Source: Alphaproteobacteria bacterium
GTDB lineage: Bacteria; Pseudomonadota; Alphaproteobacteria; SMXP01
Assembly: GCA_028285305.1 (NCBI GenBank)
Contig: JANQPV010000077.1
Coordinates: 118,624 to 182,623 of the forward strand
Length of the DNA stretch: 64,000 nucleotides
Reading direction: 5' to 3'
This document shows, one piece after another, positions 62,701-64,000 of this stretch. Position numbers and translations under genes: made by a program. Every line of letters begins with the position of its first letter. Position 1 is the first letter of the stretch. Below the pieces are notes generated by a model. That model ran no database searches. It had not been told where the DNA came from and saw nothing but the letters and a program-made list of their open reading frames with translations.

Positions 62701-63246
62701 CGGCGCGTACGGATGTGGTGTTCCTATCGCCTGTTGCAATGGGTTTTGGCGGAACTGAACGTCCATCGGCTCGCCGAGTGGTGCGGCCGGCAAGCGATAG
62801 CGGTTATGACCTTCGGGCAACGGTTCTACGCTCGGCTGCTCGGCGTCGTGAAGTTGAAGGGGCGTCATATGGGTGAGCGGGCCTTCCGATAGTGGTGGAG
62901 CGCTGTGACTTTTGTTTGGGGGCGGATTATGCAATGAGTCCGATACCGGCTCTGTCCGCGAAGGTATGCTCGGCGGGGTTTCACTGGATTCGTTTGCATA
63001 ATTACCGTTTTTGACTTCAGCTCCACTATCTCGGGCAGACGATATGCCCAATCCTGCCTTATCCAAGGCCTCTTCGAGTTGTTGCTCAACGCTTTTGGAG
63101 GGCTCAGTAAAGATTCTCGAATCTTTTTCTGTGCGTTCCCGTCCGAACGCCTGATCGAGAATCTCGTCCAACCGCTTCTGCCAATCGATATAGGAATAAT
63201 CGGAGGAAGTTTTCCACCCCCTCCGTGTGGTGATTTTCTTTTTCAT
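59728..63246 (-). CDS. Polymorphic-toxin-like protein with novel N-terminus
   Basis: ATG 63246 (MKKKITTRRGWKTSSDYS) is preferred over a start 60 codons upstream. The 1172 residues comprise: a charged head with a coiled segment (EQQLEEALDKAG); a Pro/Ser/Gln-rich linker about 90-330; a domain about 390-600; a hydrophobic Gly/Ala-rich core about 615-690 (LAVLVGATGVATGGTGWTALGA); helical modules with GLDPHTALDFATELSSRGLDP-like repeats; and a tip from about 1055 (VLGSYISDM) ending KYLEKKGFKY. The tip resembles C-termini of RHS and hemagglutinin-type toxins (NKPWLDAAIDRGD, FGLEIKYLEKKG). No PAAR, RHS, LXG or signal domain was seen. Release route and activity are unknown. Confidence 0.8.
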   Translation of the reverse strand: MKKKITTRRGWKTSSDYSYIDWQKRLDEILDQAFGRERTEKDSRIFTEPSKSVEQQLEEALDKAGLGISSARDSGAEVKNGNYANESSETPPSIPSRTEPVSDSLHNPPPNKSHSAPPLSEGPLTHMTPLQLHDAEQPSVEPLPEGHNRYRLPAAPLGEPMDVQFRQNPLQQAIGTPHPYAPVVGHLTSRADPHPLSNAGYPVYGQWIGPSPAPLWRNQPPTQTSPLNPFTTQVISPPTVGLFRDPRIQGSSILGAGYTPHITQQSGIIGPQFDPAVARGLPSTIVPAAPPQAGPGSVFTRALSGLEPVANAALNAVFPSAYAGEPQGQSSGDPAENDVRVTLDAVFPAGTSIPFERTPEPGRVRSLPQPWYRQPDNDPARLLLGTPLQSGEYLETGLADPNGVPIYYRIKKWKNVDQQPTNLLSIDLSPVDIFLEDEPARGRGQDGFVAAGFSWDLFGSSKEKRERLELLKTPWLILGDPQPGQSFAELVRNGIEYNENSGYGFAEFGLETPDYVLEALTKRFNELDLPEGKGSLGDERSAFLYARRIAGRIRQQMTFGANGVPERAAEIFVEKWSKIDPRATTARDENGNIILLPAGEDGIAFYLNRPGWSPHDELNLIHDIVYYGGLAVLVGATGVATGGTGWTALGASLLAGGATDFVASRLRTLAGDHMGADTSVPITRDLIAAGMGMGVEAGVGVGLWATSRVVLPALRAGYDRVGGEIKPWLRDMFARSGIDPLAAARVVHFNDLAQEAGLDPHTALDFATELSSRGLDPVSIRPDAFHDVRSLMKVERTSANDAFMRIFGPRDHPNTDVILHRSRHPSLDRSASAQARISDPMLQAVYDAQPTPFQREMDRRLRNQDIADLVKQRPDIRWVANEHFIVLKNAGVSAGLGEETAIEVARQLRRAGHTSEAPMPNWSYIKNELASGDTVFGALDLNPTRGDQLSDHAWAYFKSINVNPDQLSDYVLTTYDRILTGGMREDHAFEMAKLLQHKGADPALVKAADFNDTFKWISLGAKVEEVMPLRYTRTEWPTVTHQPSAGPPLAATKGKTTTVLGSYISDMRPVTKEIGLPTNVDFGAKPGGFNILQVPERISGHMDNETFFATFNKPWLDAAIDRGDVIRLVSDPENKELLINKKTGKPRVFGLEIKYLEKKGFKYNSNTGNMEQ

Positions 63247-63683
63247 AAGTAATTTCTCGACTCGTTGAGAGGTTTTCTTGGAGAGCGATCGCAAGGCCTC
63301 CAAGCGGAACCGTTGCGTGTTGGAGAGCAACACGCACGACACGCAAAACTTTTTTGTATGACGAATAGCGTCGAAAGACGGTGAGGAAGCGCGACCCGCT
63401 CTTTGCCCCAGGAAGGGCCAGGTCAATTGTAATCTCTACGCAAAAGCAAGAAAAAAGTAAGCGCACGACGATCGCAAAACAGCGAACGCATTGACCCTGG
63501 CTACCGGCAAACAGCCTGCCAAAATTGAAAGATCAGGAACAACGAAATGGAAGGCGGACGGCGATTCGTTTGAACAGAGACTCCCAGTTAGCGGTCTGCT
63601 AAGGCCAAAACTCGTCGATGTCTCAACACGAACTATAAACCTGCTTGTGACCCTCCTGATCTAATAGTTCGATTTCATCCGCC
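63247..63683. other. 437-bp gap upstream of the toxin
   Basis: It should hold the toxin promoter. The in-frame extension to 63426 reads unnaturally (FCVSCVLLSNTQRF) and is not used. I see no clear operator or terminator in it. Confidence 0.45.
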
Positions 63684-63995
63684 TCATGACGACCTTGAAT
63701 CGTCAAGGCTCTTCGCGTACGAACGCTCCATGTAGTCGACCATCTTCACCATTACCCGTACGAAAGCATCCTTGTACTTGAAGCTCGCTACCTGCCAAAA
63801 AAGATGATCGCGCTCGGCGCGTTGGATGTCCGTCAAGGTCTTGCGCATGGCGGCCAAAAGATGTTCTTGCTCATGCAAAGGCAACCTATCGAATATGAAA
63901 TACTGCAGAGCATGACCGGTGTCCCCCCGACCCATTTGGAACGCCCGGAACGATAGGAGACAAGGTTCGAGCTCCTTTGTGATCTCAGGCGCCAC
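63684..63995 (-). CDS. Hypothetical helical protein (may be cut by window edge)
   Basis: The frame is open to the window end; a GTG at 63995 is the first possible start inside it. The product, at least 103 residues, is helical with YFIFDRLPLHEQEHLLAAMRKTLTDIQRAERDHLFWQ and FVRVMVKMVDYMERSYAKSL. No motif is recognised. If it starts upstream, the N-terminus is missing. Confidence 0.5.
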   Translation of the reverse strand: MAPEITKELEPCLLSFRAFQMGRGDTGHALQYFIFDRLPLHEQEHLLAAMRKTLTDIQRAERDHLFWQVASFKYKDAFVRVMVKMVDYMERSYAKSLDDSRSS

Positions 63996-64000
63996 TTCGG

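Overview
The window looks like the chromosome of a free-living, probably marine alphaproteobacterium. This rests on gene content (a Sox thiosulfate-oxidation operon, acyl-CoA and wax-ester enzymes, four luciferase-like oxidoreductases, YghU and MAPEG proteins), moderate GC, and a tandem pair of TTAA-N7-TTAA boxes like those bound by the alphaproteobacterial regulator CtrA. No rRNA, tRNA or CRISPR array was seen, so the assignment is inference.

Layout. 1-2.4 kb: a truncated kelch-repeat gene divergent from an asparagine-synthetase-like gene. 2.5-9.3 kb: lipid genes (an MFS-acyltransferase-acyl-activating fusion and a fatty acyl-CoA ligase) and an RTX calcium-binding protein. 9.6-13.3 kb: a compact soxE-F-X-Y-Z-A operon without soxB. 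13.3-14.7 kb: a largely noncoding stretch with a DnaA box, two CtrA-like boxes and a strong terminator, possibly framing a small RNA. 14.7-32 kb: housekeeping and redox genes (three LLM oxidoreductases, mnmH, a ChaN-like protein, putA, a hybrid histidine kinase, an SDR, a thioesterase). 32.3-34.7 kb: an ERI1-like exonuclease and a divergent EF-Tu paralogue preceded by a leader peptide and terminator. 35-41 kb: a MarR regulator, a wax ester synthase, a GrdB-like protein, a YedK/HMCES protein and a fourth LLM enzyme. 41-49.5 kb: a TPR membrane protein, an exported JAMM-like protein, an MGS-amidohydrolase fusion, a degenerate SDR, a MaoC-like and a YdcF-like protein. 49.6-50.6 kb: an inactivated IS630-family element. 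50.6-54.7 kb: LysR/MAPEG/YghU and small exported or membrane proteins.

The most unusual part is 54.9-63.3 kb. A five-gene cassette of small membrane proteins ending in an M15-type peptidoglycan peptidase resembles a holin/endolysin lysis module. About 1 kb away is a 1172-residue protein with polymorphic-toxin architecture: a long Pro/Ser-rich N-terminus, a hydrophobic core and a swappable C-terminal tip. It is followed on the same strand by five related small proteins, likely immunity proteins, and by a detached second copy of the toxin's C-terminal tip. A 540-bp direct repeat shows that the tip and immunity genes were duplicated. The toxin has no recognisable secretion domain, and the neighbouring lysis-like cassette suggests a holin/endopeptidase (type 10-like) release route. 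That link is a hypothesis.

Start codons were chosen from ribosome-binding sites and signal peptides read in the sequence, so many differ from the longest possible frame. All family calls come from reading motifs; no database search was run.
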